Assembly (NCBI GenBank): GCA_021129695.1 | Contig: JAJOKU010000006.1 | Location: forward strand, 1 to 12,496 | Reading direction: 5' to 3' | DNA from: a candidate division NPL-UPA2 bacterium | GTDB taxonomy: Bacteria; NPL-UPA2; JAGMAN01 | DNA: 12,496 nucleotides | In this document: piece after piece, positions 11,747 through 12,496 of the stretch | Layout of the letters: every line of letters begins with the position of its first letter | Numbering within the stretch: position 1 is the first letter of the stretch | Translations under genes and position numbers: made by a program | The notes under the pieces: model-generated | Told to the model about the DNA's origin: nothing | What the model saw: the letters and a program-made list of their open reading frames with translations, nothing else | Databases searched by the model: none

Positions 11747-12442
11747 GTGAGAATAGGGCAAGGACCTAAAATCGTAGCCGTTATCTGGGGAGACAGGCTT
11801 CTGGAATTAGCTCGGGCGGCCAAGGAAGGCGGAGCCCAGGTTCTGGAAGTCAGAGCAGATCTCTTTGAGAAGGTTAACTTAGCTGATTTAAAGAAGAGGC
11901 TGAAGGAGATAAAACGAAAAGTCAAATTGCCTATTATCGCCACCGTCCGGCGCCGGGATGAGGGAGGAGGACGAAGATACACTGAGCGACAGCGTCTTCA
12001 CATCTTCAGGTCTCTTATGCCCATGGTTGACGCTGTAGATATTGAACTGAGGTCAGGGAAAATAATCGGGGAAGTGATGAGGGAGGCAAAACGGCGCCGC
12101 CGGCTGGTCCTGGTCTCCTATCACAATCTGGAAAAGACGCCTCCCAACAGCATCTTAAAGGATATAGCCTGCCGGGCTAAACAGATAGGGGCGGATATGG
12201 TTAAGATAGCTACTCTGGCTAAAAATAGGCAGGATGTGGCCAGACTCCTTTCCTTCACCTATCAGTGTCCGCATAAGCCTCTGGTCACCATTTCCCTGGG
12301 CCGGGTGGGAAGTATCTCCCGGATTATTGCTCCCCTCTTTGGCTCCCGGTTAACTTACGGCTGTGTGGAAGCTCCGGCAGCGCCCGGACAACTTGATGTC
12401 CTCCATCTAAAGGAGAAGTTAGAAAAAATTTGTGTAACTTGA
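11747..12442 (+). CDS. aroD: 3-dehydroquinate dehydratase, type I
   Basis: Dehydrates 3-dehydroquinate to 3-dehydroshikimate, step three of the shikimate pathway, through a Schiff base; cytoplasmic. The TIM-barrel motifs are EVRADLF (residues 34-40), ATVRRRDEGG (65-74), DIELRS (98-103), SYHNLEKTP (124-132) with catalytic His126, MVKIAT (151-156) with the Schiff-base Lys153, SLGRVGSISRI (183-193, family SMG--G--SR) and FGSRLTYGCVEAPAAPGQL (198-216). At 231 residues it is complete. The GTG start at 11747 follows the tyrS stop by 12 bases, and GAGGG lies 9 bases upstream. It complements aroA in the same window, although about 9 kb of other genes separate them. Confidence 0.94.
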   Translation: MRIGQGPKIVAVIWGDRLLELARAAKEGGAQVLEVRADLFEKVNLADLKKRLKEIKRKVKLPIIATVRRRDEGGGRRYTERQRLHIFRSLMPMVDAVDIELRSGKIIGEVMREAKRRRRLVLVSYHNLEKTPPNSILKDIACRAKQIGADMVKIATLAKNRQDVARLLSFTYQCPHKPLVTISLGRVGSISRIIAPLFGSRLTYGCVEAPAAPGQLDVLHLKEKLEKICVT

Positions 12443-12496
12443 TACTATAGGAATTTCCTTTTTTGGAACACATTAAGTCATTGATAGATAAATACT
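12443..12496. other. Downstream flank of aroD
   Basis: A short AT-rich stretch. AGGAATTTCCT followed by Ts (about 12449-12464) looks terminator-like, but the stem could have only about three or four base pairs with a workable loop, so I do not call it a terminator. Nothing else is seen before the window ends. Confidence 0.3.

Overview
The window is bacterial chromosome of housekeeping character. No cultured genus could be recognised. The order tyrA-aroA-cmk-plsC-ispH-rpsA is a familiar bacterial arrangement. Genes are closely packed, most have Shine-Dalgarno (SD) sites, two sigma-70-type promoters match the consensus very closely, arginine is mostly AGA/AGG, and intergenic DNA is rich in small palindromes. 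This suggests a free-living bacterium, perhaps of an uncultivated phylum; that placement is inference only.

Layout. Positions 1-564 hold no supported gene but several nested palindromes. A promoter (565-593) leads into tyrA (672-1538). After a gap with inverted and direct repeats come aroA (1736-3028) and cmk (3031-3699). A 355-base AT-rich gap has one consensus DnaA box and a 25-base direct repeat. Then come plsC (4055-4672), a palindrome-rich gap, ispH (4824-5705) and rpsA with six S1 domains (5736-7445). A ROK-family sugar kinase (8661-7492, minus strand) converges on rpsA. Divergent promoters separate it from rph (8815-9543), which overlaps rdgB (9537-10139). A 368-base palindrome array precedes tyrS (10508-11734) and aroD (11747-12442).

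Functions. tyrA, aroA and aroD act in the shikimate and tyrosine pathway, and tyrS charges tRNA with tyrosine. cmk supplies CDP and dCDP, plsC makes phosphatidic acid, ispH makes isoprenoid precursors, rpsA serves translation, rph trims RNA 3' ends, and rdgB removes non-canonical purine triphosphates.

Main discovery. Eight copies of a mosaic, non-palindromic repeat lie between 4908 and 9624. Each is one to three 9-base units (ACACGTCTT) followed by an A (G in one copy, C in another) and one to three 15-base units (CGAGTGCTGGAAGCG). Seven copies lie inside or at the start of five conserved genes: ispH, rpsA, the ROK kinase (three times), rph and rdgB. One lies between rpsA and the kinase gene. 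Every copy has length 9n+15m+1, so the net insert is a multiple of three. The copies are translated in two sense frames and one antisense frame, at termini or at points where the families usually have no extra residues. In rph, and possibly rpsA, the repeat separates an SD from the start codon the family would predict. This resembles the Rickettsia palindromic elements in behaviour but not in structure.
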